Shown here: positions 8,597 to 17,346 of the stretch, piece after piece
Layout of the letters: every line of letters starts with the position of its first letter
Position numbering within the stretch: the first letter of the stretch is position 1
Source: Streptomyces sp. NBC_01016
Lineage (GTDB): Bacteria; Actinomycetota; Actinomycetes; Streptomycetales; Streptomycetaceae
DNA: 64,000 bases
Assembly: GCF_026341035.1 (NCBI RefSeq)
Contig: NZ_JAPEOQ010000002.1
Span: 3,348,001 to 3,412,000 of the forward strand
Reading direction: 5' to 3'
Translations under genes and position numbers: made by a program
The notes under the pieces: generated by a model
Told to the model about the DNA's origin: nothing
Databases searched by the model: none
Seen by the model: only the letters and a program-made list of their open reading frames with translations

Positions 8597-9697
8597 CTAC
8601 GCGGCCCGGAAGCCGAGGGTCGGTGTGGCTCGGCGGCGGGCCACCTCGTGCAGCCGGGCGGGCACGACATCGGCCAGGAAGCCGTAGCGCCGCACGAGCT
8701 CCGTGGTGGCGGCGTCACCCGCCTTGGCGGCCCGCTCTGCCAACTCGCCCCACCAGGCAGCCACTTCGACCCAGCCCGGCGCGGACAGCGAACCACCGAA
8801 GTGCTGCACGGACAGGGCGGCCGTGAGGTTGGCGAAGGCGAGGCGGTCCGCGAGCGGCCACCCCGCGAGGGTGCCGGTCACGAACCCGGCCATGAACACG
8901 TCCCCGGCGCCTGTCGGGTCGAGGGCCTCCACGCTCAGGCTCGGGACGTCGGCGTGCTCCCCGGAGAGCGAGTCGACGGCGACGGCGCCTTCGGACCCCT
9001 TGGTGACAACGGCGATAGGAACGAGATCGGCCAGCTTGGCCACCGCATCCTGCGGAGTGTCGGTGCGCGTGTAGTGCAGCGCCTCGGTGGCGTTCGGCAG
9101 GAAGGCATGGGCGTACCGGAGGCCGGTCAGCGTCGCGGTGTCCCAGCGGCCCGACTCGTCCCAGCCGACATCGGCGAAGATCCGGGCGCCCTGGTCGTGC
9201 GCCTGCCGCAGCCAGGCGTCCTCGCGGTCGGGTTCGAGCGAGGCCACGCCGGCGCGGGCGCGCGGCACGGTGTGCTCCAGCGGGGGCGCCGGGTGCTCGT
9301 GCGTCACCATGGTGCGCTCGCCGTCGTACGCCATGGAGACCGTCAGCGGCGAGTGCCAGCCGGGGAGCCGCTGCGAGTGGGTGAGGTCGACGCGCTCGAC
9401 GTCGGCGAGCGACTCCCAGCAGTAGTCGCCGTACAGATCGGTGCCGAACGTGGCCGCCAGCGTGGTGCGCAGGCCCAGGCGGGCGAGCGCGGTGGCCATG
9501 TTCGCGATGCCGCCGGGGCTGGAGCCCATGCCGCGGGCCCAGTTCTCGGTGCCGATCTTCGGGGCGCCGGCGAGCCCGGTGAACACCAGGTCCATGAAGA
9601 CGGTTCCCGTGAGGAACACGTCGTGTTCGGGATCGCCGGTGGCACGCACCCCCGCCAGCGGATCGATGCAGTCGCACACCGCCCTGCTTGGACTCAC
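8597..9697 (-). CDS. PfkB-family carbohydrate kinase
   Basis: 366 residues. The ribokinase-type fold shows the N-terminal FLTGTVFMDLVFTGL and SSPGGIANMATALARLGL, and the C-terminal signature DPTGAGDVFMAGFVTG, whose Asp is the catalytic base of the family. It would phosphorylate a sugar or nucleoside brought in by the adjacent importer. I chose GTG 9697 because GGAGG sits 8 bases upstream; in-frame ATGs further upstream lie in a tandem repeat and have no ribosome site. First gene of the probable kinase/importer/PucR/BVMO unit. Confidence 0.9.
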   Translation of the reverse strand: MSPSRAVCDCIDPLAGVRATGDPEHDVFLTGTVFMDLVFTGLAGAPKIGTENWARGMGSSPGGIANMATALARLGLRTTLAATFGTDLYGDYCWESLADVERVDLTHSQRLPGWHSPLTVSMAYDGERTMVTHEHPAPPLEHTVPRARAGVASLEPDREDAWLRQAHDQGARIFADVGWDESGRWDTATLTGLRYAHAFLPNATEALHYTRTDTPQDAVAKLADLVPIAVVTKGSEGAVAVDSLSGEHADVPSLSVEALDPTGAGDVFMAGFVTGTLAGWPLADRLAFANLTAALSVQHFGGSLSAPGWVEVAAWWGELAERAAKAGDAATTELVRRYGFLADVVPARLHEVARRRATPTLGFRAA

Positions 9698-9810
9698 CGT
9701 CGTACCCTCCCTGTTCGCGAACGTCGGCCGATGCGGCGCAACGATGATCGATACCATGCACTTCCGGCCAGGCAGTTGCAAGAAGTTGCTCACCTTTGCG
9801 CGGGCGCCGG

Positions 9811-9872
9811 CTCTGTGCATGACGCTGTGCATGTCTCTGTGCACGACGCTGTGCATGTCTCTGCGCATGACG
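9811..9872. repeat. Tandem repeat, 24-bp unit (12-bp subunit), 2.6 copies
   Basis: Units at 9811-9834 and 9835-9858 differ at one base, and a partial third unit runs to 9872. Each unit is itself two similar 12-mers built on CTGTGCATG. It lies 114 bases upstream of the PfkB start and abuts the terminator of the neighbouring gene, which suits a regulator-binding array for the kinase/importer unit; that role is an inference. Confidence 0.8.
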
Positions 9873-9922
9873 AAGGGGCGTCCGCCCTCCGGCCGTGTGG
9901 CGGGAGGGCGGACGCCCCTTCG
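9871..9922 (-). terminator. Perfect 20-bp hairpin terminator after the ene-reductase gene
   Basis: Arms 9871-9890 and 9903-9922 are perfectly complementary around a 12-base loop. The hairpin starts 15 bases past the stop of the minus-strand gene ending at 9938 and separates it from the PfkB promoter region. Confidence 0.92.
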
Positions 9923-9937
9923 TCGGGTTTCGGTCTA

Positions 9938-11056
9938 CTAGCTCAGCGTCTTCAGAGCCGCCGCGTCGTACGCCTTCAGCTCGTCGAAGCGTCCGGCGAG
10001 GACCTTCGCCGCCCAGTCCGGGTCCTGGAGCAGGGCGCGGCCGACCGCGACCATGTCGAACTCGTCGCGCTCCAGGCTGTCGAGAAGGTCGTCGATGCCC
10101 TTGACCGGGGAACCCTCGCCCGCGAAGCCGCGGATGAAGTCGCCGTCGAGACCGACGGAGCCGACGGTGATGGTCGGCTTCCCGGTGAGCTTCTTGGTCC
10201 AGCCCGCGAGGTTCAGGTCCGAGCCGTCGAACTCCGGACGCCAGTAACGGCGGGTGGAGGCGTGGAAGACATCGACACCGGCCGCCGCGAGCGGGGCGAG
10301 AATCGCATTGAGCTCCTCCGGGGTCTCGGCGAGCCGCGCGTCGTACGCCTCCTGCTTCCACTGCGAGTAGCGGAAGATGATCGGGAACTCGGCGGAGACA
10401 CGCTCGCGGATCGCGGCCACGACCTCGGCGGCGAACTTCGTACGGGCCACGGCGTCACCGCCGTAGGCGTCGCCACGACGGTTGGTGCCCGCCCACAGGA
10501 ACTGGTCCAGCAGATAGCCGTGCGCGCCGTGCACCTCGACACCGTCGAGACCGATCCGCTCCGCGTCCGCGGCAGCCTGCGCGAAGGCACCGATGACGTC
10601 GTCCAGGTCGGCCTGCGTCATCTCCTTGCCCTCGCCCTCGGTACCGTCGACACGGATACCGGAGGGGCCGACGGGCGGAGCCTCGGCGAAGGGCGGCTGG
10701 CCCGCCTTGCGCACCATGCCGATGTGCCACAGCTGCGGCACGATCGTGCCGCCCGCCGCGTGCACGTCCTCGGCGACCTTCGCCCACCCGGCCAGCTGCT
10801 CCTCACCGTGGAACCGCGGCACCCGGTCGCTGTCGCCGGCCGAGTCGTGGCCCACGTAGGTGCCCTCGGTGATGATCAGGCCGACGCCCGCGGCGGCCCG
10901 CCGCGCGTAGTACGAGCGCACATCCTCACCGGGAACGCCGTCCGGCGAGAACATGCGGGTCATCGGCGCCATCGCGATGCGGTTCGGCACGGTCAGGCCG
11001 TTCAGCGCGACGGGACGGGAGAGTATCTCGGCGGCGCGGGACGTGGGGTCGGCCAC
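9938..11056 (-). CDS. Old yellow enzyme family NADH:flavin oxidoreductase
   Basis: 372 residues, FMN-binding TIM barrel. Visible family motifs are RIAMAPMTRMFSPDGVP near the N-terminus, LWHIG, HGAHGYLLDQFLWAGTNRRG with DAYGG, and IIFRYSQWKQ. Members reduce activated C=C bonds of enones or act as NADH oxidases. Start GTG 11056 follows GGAG by 7 bases. It is divergent from pobA across 250 bases and ends in a strong terminator, so it is a single-gene unit. Physiological substrate unknown. Confidence 0.92.
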   Translation of the reverse strand: MADPTSRAAEILSRPVALNGLTVPNRIAMAPMTRMFSPDGVPGEDVRSYYARRAAAGVGLIITEGTYVGHDSAGDSDRVPRFHGEEQLAGWAKVAEDVHAAGGTIVPQLWHIGMVRKAGQPPFAEAPPVGPSGIRVDGTEGEGKEMTQADLDDVIGAFAQAAADAERIGLDGVEVHGAHGYLLDQFLWAGTNRRGDAYGGDAVARTKFAAEVVAAIRERVSAEFPIIFRYSQWKQEAYDARLAETPEELNAILAPLAAAGVDVFHASTRRYWRPEFDGSDLNLAGWTKKLTGKPTITVGSVGLDGDFIRGFAGEGSPVKGIDDLLDSLERDEFDMVAVGRALLQDPDWAAKVLAGRFDELKAYDAAALKTLS

Positions 11057-11306
11057 GGGGGGCTCCTCAGAAGTACGGGCATACGGGATATCGGAACCGG
11101 TCGGCTGTGCGGCGCTGCACAAACGGCGATCTTCGGTGGCAACCGCTGCACCTCCCGCGCGCATTCCGCGAGCGGGCCGCACCGCGGTGTGATCCCGGCC
11201 ACGGACGGCGGGGCGACCTGCCGCTCAGCCGTGTTGATCACTCCCGTACCGTGCTGCGACGGGGCCGGCCTCCCCCCTCCCGGTCTCGCAGAAGGAGTGA
11301 GAGCTG

Positions 11307-12491
11307 GTGCGTACTCTCGACACGAGTGTGGTGGTTGTCGGAGCCGGTCCTGCCGGGCTGACGCTCGGTGTGTTGTTGCGGCGGCGTGGGGTCGACTGTG
11401 TGGTGGTCGACAAGTTCACGCGGGAGCAGTTGCTGGCGCGTTCGCGGGCCGGGTTCCTGGAACGGCGGACCGTGCAACTGCTCGACCGGCACGGTCTGTC
11501 CGACCGGCTGCGCGCGGAGGGCCTCGCGCACACGCGCTGCGAGATACACGCCGAGGGCGAGCGGGTCACCGTGGACTACGAGGCGTGGTGCGGCGACGCG
11601 CCCAGCTATGTGTACCCCCAACAGGACGTCGTGGCCGACCTGTTGGACGCGTATGTCGGTGAGGGTGGCACCCTGCTGCTCGGCAGCCCGGTCACCGATG
11701 TCGTGGTGAGCGAGGCGCCGCGGGTCGTGTGCGGCGACGGCACCGTGATCCACGCGGACCTCGTCGCCGGCGCCGACGGGTGGCACGGGCCGACCCGCGC
11801 CGCGCTGCCGGACCCGGCCTTCACCCGGTACGACGTCCCGCACGACGCCCGCCTCCTGGGCGCGCTCGTCGAGGCACCGCCGTCCGCCGGGCACACCGTG
11901 TACGCGCAGCACCCCGACGGCTTCGCGGGACACATGCTGCGCTCCCGCGACGTCACACGCATGTACCTCCAGATACCCGCCGGTGACACCGTCGAGCAGT
12001 GGCCGGACGAACGGATCTGGAAGGAGCTGCACACGCGGCTCGACCTGCCGGACTGGACGCTCAACGAGGGCCCCGTCCTGGACCGGGCCATCGTCGACAT
12101 GCACACCAAGGTCGTGGAACCCATGCACCACGGGCGCGTCGTGCTGCTCGGCGACGCCGCGCACATCGTGCCGCCCTCCGGAGGCAAGGGGATGAACCTC
12201 GCGGTGGCCGACGCCGCCGATCTCGCCGCCTCCCTTCCGAGCCACTTCGAGGGCGAGGAGCCCCTTGAGGCGGTGCTGGCCGCGTACTCCCGGCGGCGCC
12301 TTGCCGACGTGTGGCAGGTGCAGGAGTTCAGCCACACCATGCTGGAACTCCTGCACGCCGACGAGCCCGGCACCCCGGGCTCCGCCTACCGCGAACGGCT
12401 GCGGCGCGCCCGGTGGCAGCGGCTGCGCGACGACCCCGCGTACGTACGGTCCTTCGCGGAGCAGTACATGGGGCCTTCGCTCACGGAATAG
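11307..12491 (+). CDS. pobA: 4-hydroxybenzoate 3-monooxygenase
   Basis: 394 residues, the same length as Pseudomonas PobA. The FAD site is VVVVGAGPAGLTLGVLLRR, the family signature is RSRAGFLERRTVQLLDRHG, and the second FAD motif is GRVVLLGDAAHIVPPSGGKG followed by MNLAVADAADLA. It converts 4-hydroxybenzoate to protocatechuate with NAD(P)H and oxygen. GTG 11307 has AAGGAG 9 bases upstream. No pobR or pca genes are in the window, so the downstream beta-ketoadipate steps must be encoded elsewhere. Confidence 0.93.
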   Translation: MRTLDTSVVVVGAGPAGLTLGVLLRRRGVDCVVVDKFTREQLLARSRAGFLERRTVQLLDRHGLSDRLRAEGLAHTRCEIHAEGERVTVDYEAWCGDAPSYVYPQQDVVADLLDAYVGEGGTLLLGSPVTDVVVSEAPRVVCGDGTVIHADLVAGADGWHGPTRAALPDPAFTRYDVPHDARLLGALVEAPPSAGHTVYAQHPDGFAGHMLRSRDVTRMYLQIPAGDTVEQWPDERIWKELHTRLDLPDWTLNEGPVLDRAIVDMHTKVVEPMHHGRVVLLGDAAHIVPPSGGKGMNLAVADAADLAASLPSHFEGEEPLEAVLAAYSRRRLADVWQVQEFSHTMLELLHADEPGTPGSAYRERLRRARWQRLRDDPAYVRSFAEQYMGPSLTE

Positions 12492-12538
12492 CCCGGGTCA
12501 CTGTCGGGCCGTGACATGCGGACGCTGAGTAGCTCGGG

Positions 12539-13729
12539 TCACTGCTGGCCCGCGAAGCGCGGACGCTCCAGCTCGCCGAAGGAGTCGGGTGCCGCGCCCG
12601 TGAGGCGGTCCGGGGTGAAGTCGGCCAGCAGGGGGTCCCGTTCGCCGGTCAGCAGCTCGTGCGCCGCGAGGCGTCCGAGCAGCGGCCCCAGGGTGATGCC
12701 GCTGTGCGTCGCCAGCGCGTAGACCCTGCCGTCCGGGCGCAGCCGGCCCGCCACCGTGAGGCCGTCCGCGGGGAGGGCGCGTTGGCCGACGCGGAACGAT
12801 TCGAGGCGGGCGCCCTCGGTGCCGTGCAGCAAGTCGGCCAGCCGGGCGAGGAGTTGGGCGGCGTGCGGGCCGTCCACCGGCGGCGGCGCGGCCGGGTCGG
12901 CGTCCTTGTCCAGGTCGAGGCCCTGGACGACGAGCCGGCCGCCGCCGTCCGGGCGGACGTTGAGGCGGGGCGTGGTGAGTACCGCGTCGAGACGTGCCGC
13001 CGTCGGGGAGGTGTAGCCGAGGAGGCCGACCGTGGCGGAGCCGGGCTCGTTCGTGTCGGCCATGGGCAGCGACACCCCGGTCAGCGCCGCGGTCCGCTCG
13101 CTCCACCGCCCCGTCGCGCTGACGACGAAGTCGAAGGTCTCGCTGGTGCCGTCGGCCAGTTCGACCCGCACGTCAGAGGCGCGTTCGTCGATGCCGGTCA
13201 CATCGGCCGGGCAGCGCAGCTCGGCGCCGTGGTCGCGGGCCTCGCCCCACAGGCGGGCGACGAGCGGGTGCGGCAGCACGTAGCCCTCCTCGGGGAAGTA
13301 CGCGATGCGCCGCACCTCATCCGGGACGCGGAGGTCCGGCACGAGTTCGCGGGCCTGGTCGGGCTTCAGCCACCGCCAGGGATAGTTCCGGCCCTCCAGG
13401 AGTTCGAGAGCGTCCGCGAGGCGCCCGTCGCCCACGTCGTCCGCCGCCCACTCCAGGTTCCCGGCCGGGAAGAACCAGTCCGGCGCCGGGCCGCCCGCCT
13501 CCCGCAGGGCGTGGTGCTCGTCGACACCCGCCACGTTCAGCTCGTGGTACGAAATCGGGTTCTTGGCATGGGAGTTGATCCAGGCGAACGTGGTGCCGGT
13601 CGTTCCGGCGGCGAATCCGGTGCGCTCGAAGAGGGTGACCGCGGCGCCGCGCAGGGCGAGGGAGCGGGCGGTCGCGGTGCCGAGGACTCCGGCGCCGATG
13701 ACGGCGATGCGGGGGGTGGGGGCGGTCAT
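12539..13729 (-). CDS. FAD-dependent amine oxidoreductase, DadA-like
   Basis: 396 residues. Rossmann motif GAGVLGTATARSLALRGAAV at the N-terminus, then a DAO-type fold with FDFVVSATGRWSERTAAL and the C-terminal substrate/FAD region YALATHSGITLGPLLGRLAA. Such enzymes oxidise D-amino acids or N-alkyl glycines to an oxo acid plus amine. ATG 13729 overlaps the TGA of the symporter gene (ATGA), so uptake and oxidation are translationally coupled. Last gene of the GntR operon; no obvious terminator hairpin in the 47 bases before the convergent pobA end. Confidence 0.85.
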   Translation of the reverse strand: MTAPTPRIAVIGAGVLGTATARSLALRGAAVTLFERTGFAAGTTGTTFAWINSHAKNPISYHELNVAGVDEHHALREAGGPAPDWFFPAGNLEWAADDVGDGRLADALELLEGRNYPWRWLKPDQARELVPDLRVPDEVRRIAYFPEEGYVLPHPLVARLWGEARDHGAELRCPADVTGIDERASDVRVELADGTSETFDFVVSATGRWSERTAALTGVSLPMADTNEPGSATVGLLGYTSPTAARLDAVLTTPRLNVRPDGGGRLVVQGLDLDKDADPAAPPPVDGPHAAQLLARLADLLHGTEGARLESFRVGQRALPADGLTVAGRLRPDGRVYALATHSGITLGPLLGRLAAHELLTGERDPLLADFTPDRLTGAAPDSFGELERPRFAGQQ

Positions 13730-15186
13730 ACGGAGGTGCTTCCTTCCGGTGCGGGGACGGGGGAGGACTGGGCGGGCACGGGCGCCGACGGGCGGCCCGA
13801 GGCCAGGGCGCAGCCGAGCAGGACGACAGTGGAGGCGGCGATGCCGTACACCGCGTACGGCACGACGGTGTCGGCGATCTGGGCCGCGCCGCAGCCCACG
13901 AGGCCCGCGGCCATCGCGGAGAGGGCGGCGGCAGGTGTCAGCCGGAACCTGCGGCGCAGCGCGTAGCCGAGGAAGAGCGGTGCGGCGAGCGCGGCGGCCG
14001 AGTACGCGTAGGTGGCGACCAGCCAAGTGAGCGCGGTCGGGAAGGAGATGGCGAGCACGGCGGCGATCGCGGTGACCACGACCGTGCAGAGCCGGGAGAG
14101 TGTCACCATGCGGCGGTCGGTGCGCCGCCCGCCCACGACGCTGCCGTACAGGTCGCGCACCAGGCTGGTGACGACCGACTGCAGCGCGCTGCCGGACGTC
14201 GAGACGATGGTGGCCACCAGGAACGCGCCGTAGGTGACAAGGAGGAGCGGCGGCAGCTGCGTGATCAGCCAGCCCGCCGCCTCCTCCGGGTTGCTCAGGC
14301 CGGGGTGCTGGGCGCGGACGGAGAGGCCGATGGCCGCCGCGTAGACACCGCCGACGAGGATGGTGAGCCCGCTGAGGATGATGCCGCGGCGGGCGTCGGA
14401 GACGTTTTTGGTGGCGAAGATGCGCTGGTAGTAGAGCTGGTTGGTGAGAGTGCCGGGCAGGATCGCGGCCACCCACAGCCACACCTGGTCGCCTCCGGCG
14501 GCGAACAGGCCCGACGGCTGCCACAGCCGCTCGGGCACATGTGTCGTGATGCCGCTCCAGCCGCCCGCGAGATGCACGGCGTAGGCGGCGACCACGAGCG
14601 ACATCACGATCTTGAAGATACCGAAGACGAAGTCAGTCCAGGCCACCGATGTCAGCCCGCCGGGCAGCACGAACAGCAGCGAACCGGCGGCGATGACGGC
14701 GATCAGCAGGCTCGGCGAGAGCCCGGTCAACTGCCCGAACAGCTGGGAGAACGCGACGAATTGGGTGGCCAGCCAGCCGAACGGGACGACCAGCGCGCAC
14801 ACCCCGGCGAGCGCGACGACGACCCGGCTGCGCCCGAACAGCCGGGTGACGACGTCGGGGACGGTGCCGAAGCCCTGGTCGCGCAGCCAGCGCGCGGTCA
14901 GGGCCAGGCCGAAGAAGCCCAGCACGACGCAGAGTTCGTACGCGAAGACCGACCAGCCCGAGGCGTACGCGATGCCGACGTGGGCGATCAGTACGCCACC
15001 GCCCGCCGCGGTCGCGAACTGGGTGATGACGACGACGATGAGGGGCAGCGACTCGGGCGCGGAGAGCCAGTCGGCGGAGTTCTTCGCGCGGCGGCCGAAG
15101 TACACCGAGAGCAGCGCCCCGGCGGCGATGATGACCAGACCCGCGACGACGATCGCGGCTATTTGAGCGGTGGAGTGGTGCGGCAA
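13726..15186 (-). CDS. Sodium:solute symporter (SSS family)
   Basis: 486 residues with about 13 hydrophobic segments. SSS features include the FGRRAKNSADWLSA segment after helix 1, ATAAGGGVLIAHVGIAYASG in helix 2, and LPGGLTSVAWTDFVFGIFKI, typical of PutP/PanF-like carriers. The start is a TTG at 15186: GGAG sits 9 bases before it and no ATG or GTG in frame fits. It likely imports the amino or N-methyl amino acid oxidised by the two FAD enzymes in this operon. Confidence 0.88.
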   Translation of the reverse strand: MPHHSTAQIAAIVVAGLVIIAAGALLSVYFGRRAKNSADWLSAPESLPLIVVVITQFATAAGGGVLIAHVGIAYASGWSVFAYELCVVLGFFGLALTARWLRDQGFGTVPDVVTRLFGRSRVVVALAGVCALVVPFGWLATQFVAFSQLFGQLTGLSPSLLIAVIAAGSLLFVLPGGLTSVAWTDFVFGIFKIVMSLVVAAYAVHLAGGWSGITTHVPERLWQPSGLFAAGGDQVWLWVAAILPGTLTNQLYYQRIFATKNVSDARRGIILSGLTILVGGVYAAAIGLSVRAQHPGLSNPEEAAGWLITQLPPLLLVTYGAFLVATIVSTSGSALQSVVTSLVRDLYGSVVGGRRTDRRMVTLSRLCTVVVTAIAAVLAISFPTALTWLVATYAYSAAALAAPLFLGYALRRRFRLTPAAALSAMAAGLVGCGAAQIADTVVPYAVYGIAASTVVLLGCALASGRPSAPVPAQSSPVPAPEGSTSV

Positions 15187-15268
15187 GGGGTCACGCTCCT
15201 CGGGAGGGCAGGGGGAAGCCAGGAGGGTGTGCGGTGCCGTGCGGGTGCCAGTGGGGGAGTGGTGGGTG

Positions 15269-16411
15269 TCAGCCCGTGAAGCGCGCCGGGTCGAGGAACG
15301 AGATGTCGTACGGCGACTTCCCGTCGGTGACCAGGGAAGCGGCGATCTCCCCGAAGACCGGCGCGAGTTTGAAGCCGTGCCCGGAGAACCCGGCGAGGAG
15401 CGTGGCGTCGCGGGCGCCGGGCAGCGGGCCGACCAGCGCGTGGTCGTCGGCGCTGAACGCCTCGGCGTACACACCGATCCGTACGGGATGCGGGACGAGG
15501 CCGGGCAGCAGCCGGGCCACGGCGGCGGACGCGGCCTGCGCGAACTCGGCGTCCGCGCTGCGGGGCAGGTCCTCGGGGGCGCCTGTGTCGTGCCAGGGCA
15601 GGTGGTGCGGCACGATCTTGACGGCGGTTCCGTCGAGCACGGGGAAGCAGGAGAAGCCCGCCTCGTGGTGGCGCCGGATGGCGATCGGCAGCCGGTCGGG
15701 CCGGTGTGCCGCGACGTCCTTGGCGGCGAACCACGCGGCGGTGATGCGCCGCCCCTGCAACGGAAGCCCCGCGAGCCGCGCGAACGAGCCGGACCAGGGG
15801 CCGGGGCTCAGCACCACGTGATCGACGTCGTACGTGCCCTGCTGGGTGCGGATGTGCCAACCGCCGCCGGGGCGTTCGTCGAGCCCGTCCACCCGGTGGT
15901 ACGGCAGCAGTTGGGCGCCCAGCTCCTGCGCGCGGGTGAGCGCGGACTGCACGGCGGGCTCGGGGCGCAGCACCCCGGCGCCCGGGTCGAGGACGGCGAT
16001 CTCGTCGTCGTCGAGCCGGTGCTGCGGGAAACGCCGCGCGGCCTCCGCGGCGTCCAACACCTCGACGTCCAGGCCGTGTTCGGCGGCACTGCCCTGAACG
16101 GCGCGCAGATCAGGGTGGTCGGGCGGACCGAGCGTGAGCCCGCCGCAGAGGGTGAGCAGCTCGCGGTCGGCCTCGCTTTCGAGGCGGCGCCACAGTTCGT
16201 ACGAGCGGCGCAGCAGCGGAACGTAGGAAGCGCCCTCCTTGTACGCGGTACGGAAGATCCGGGACTCGCCGGCCGAGGCGCCGCGGTCGTGGCCGGGGGC
16301 GTACGCGTCGAGGGCGAGCACCTCGACACCTCGGGCGGCGAGGTGCCAGGCCGTCATGGCGCCGATGACACCGGTACCGACGACGGCGACGCGCAGCGGG
16401 GGAGTGGACAT
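15269..16411 (-). CDS. Monomeric sarcosine oxidase-like protein lacking the flavin-linking Cys
   Basis: 380 residues, close in length and layout to Bacillus MSOX. FAD motif VVGTGVIGAMTAWHLAARG at residues 10-28, SAGESRIFRTAYKEG, and the C-terminal AGFSGHGFKLAP. By eye, Lys265 (oxygen activation) and His269 of MSOX are present at the same numbers (VKIVPHH). The Cys315 that carries covalent FAD in MSOX (motif CMY) aligns with Gly313 (GVY). The enzyme may bind FAD non-covalently or use another N-methyl amino acid. ATG 16411 has GGAAGG 7 bases upstream. It lies 31 bases after the GntR gene and 82 before the symporter. Confidence 0.88.
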   Translation of the reverse strand: MSTPPLRVAVVGTGVIGAMTAWHLAARGVEVLALDAYAPGHDRGASAGESRIFRTAYKEGASYVPLLRRSYELWRRLESEADRELLTLCGGLTLGPPDHPDLRAVQGSAAEHGLDVEVLDAAEAARRFPQHRLDDDEIAVLDPGAGVLRPEPAVQSALTRAQELGAQLLPYHRVDGLDERPGGGWHIRTQQGTYDVDHVVLSPGPWSGSFARLAGLPLQGRRITAAWFAAKDVAAHRPDRLPIAIRRHHEAGFSCFPVLDGTAVKIVPHHLPWHDTGAPEDLPRSADAEFAQAASAAVARLLPGLVPHPVRIGVYAEAFSADDHALVGPLPGARDATLLAGFSGHGFKLAPVFGEIAASLVTDGKSPYDISFLDPARFTG

Positions 16412-16442
16412 GAGGGTTCCTTCCAGCGAGTACGAGAAGGTT

Positions 16443-17195
16443 TCAGGACCCGCCCGGCACCTCCGGCGCTACCGCCGTTTCCGGCAGATCAAGGACCGAC
16501 TGCTCGACGAAGAACTCGGTGAGCCCCGGGCGCATGATGTGCCACATGGCCTCCGCGAGCCCGCCGTCGGTCAGCCGTGTGAGACGTCGCAGCCGCAGGA
16601 CGGCCTCGCCGGGCGGGGTCTCCAGCAGGGCCGCGGTCGTCTCGTCCAGGACCTGGGCCTCGACGTACATCCGTGAGGTGCTGACGGGGATGCCGGTGCG
16701 GTGGAAGTAGTGCAGGACGGTCAGCTGTTCAAGGTCCTCGCTCAGCAGGTGCGGGGCGAGGGAGAAGGGCACGGCGGACAGTTCGACGGCGAGCGGTTGA
16801 CCGTCCTCGCTGTACTTGACGCGCCGCAGCTCGTTGACGGGTTCGGTGTCGGGCACTCCTGGCAGGGTGACGCCGGCGTCACCCGCCGGGACGACCTTGG
16901 CGGACTGGACGATGTGCGGACCCGGTACCTCGGGCCCGGTCTGCCGCACATCGGTGAAGCGCAGCAGATTCTCCTGGCGGGCCCCTTCGGCGACGAACGT
17001 GCCGCGCCGCCGGTAGCGGACCACGAGGCCTGCCTGGGCGAGTTCGTGCAGGGTGCGCTGCGCGGTGGCGCGGCTCACCCCGTACTCCTCGCGCAACTCG
17101 GCCTCCGTCGGTACGCGGGAGCCGGGCTGCCATTCACCCGAGGTGATCCGGGCCTCGATCTCGGCCCGGATCAGTTGATACTTGGGAATGCCCAT
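16443..17195 (-). CDS. GntR/HutC-family transcriptional regulator
   Basis: 250 residues from ATG 17195. Winged helix at about 5-70 (RVPTEAELREEYGVSRATAQ, RTLHELAQAGLVVRY), then a UTRA ligand domain ending in RLRRLTRLTDGGLAEAMWHI. First gene of the operon with the sarcosine-oxidase-like enzyme, symporter and DadA-like enzyme, so it is a likely self-regulating repressor sensing the substrate. A Shine-Dalgarno is absent; a -10-like TTGGAT ends 7 bases before the ATG, suggesting a leaderless mRNA. An upstream in-frame TTG at 17231 lies in the presumed operator and was rejected. Confidence 0.9.
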   Translation of the reverse strand: MGIPKYQLIRAEIEARITSGEWQPGSRVPTEAELREEYGVSRATAQRTLHELAQAGLVVRYRRRGTFVAEGARQENLLRFTDVRQTGPEVPGPHIVQSAKVVPAGDAGVTLPGVPDTEPVNELRRVKYSEDGQPLAVELSAVPFSLAPHLLSEDLEQLTVLHYFHRTGIPVSTSRMYVEAQVLDETTAALLETPPGEAVLRLRRLTRLTDGGLAEAMWHIMRPGLTEFFVEQSVLDLPETAVAPEVPGGS

Positions 17196-17202
17196 TGATT
17201 TG

Positions 17203-17231
17203 ATCCAACCATTCGCCAATTGACCGGTCAA
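17203..17231. promoter_or_regulatory. Perfect palindrome doubling as divergent -35 element for gntR
   Basis: TTGACCGGTCAA at 17220-17231 is a perfect 12-base palindrome. Read leftward, TTGACC is followed after 17 bases by TTGGAT (17203-17208), then 7 bases to the gntR ATG. The palindrome is therefore a candidate GntR operator overlapping its own -35, and it also offers TTGACC rightward, toward the YCII and sulfatase genes. Promoter assignment is by eye. Confidence 0.55.
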
Positions 17232-17346
17232 TAGTGCGGGGTGGGGTGATCTCTACCCACGGGCCATTCTCGGGGTGTGGGCGGGGTGCGGGAGCGGGCG
17301 GGCATGCGGTCTGCCGCCGGCCGCGGTGGAAGGGGATCCTGGGGCC

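Noticed and set aside
9698..9868. N-terminal extension of the PfkB gene
   Set aside because: It would translate the 12-bp repeat into MHS/HRD repeats; GTG 9697 has an ideal GGAGG.
8231..11662. Plus-strand open frame of over 1100 codons
   Set aside because: It crosses the solute-binding, kinase and ene-reductase genes and a strong terminator on the other strand; a shadow frame.
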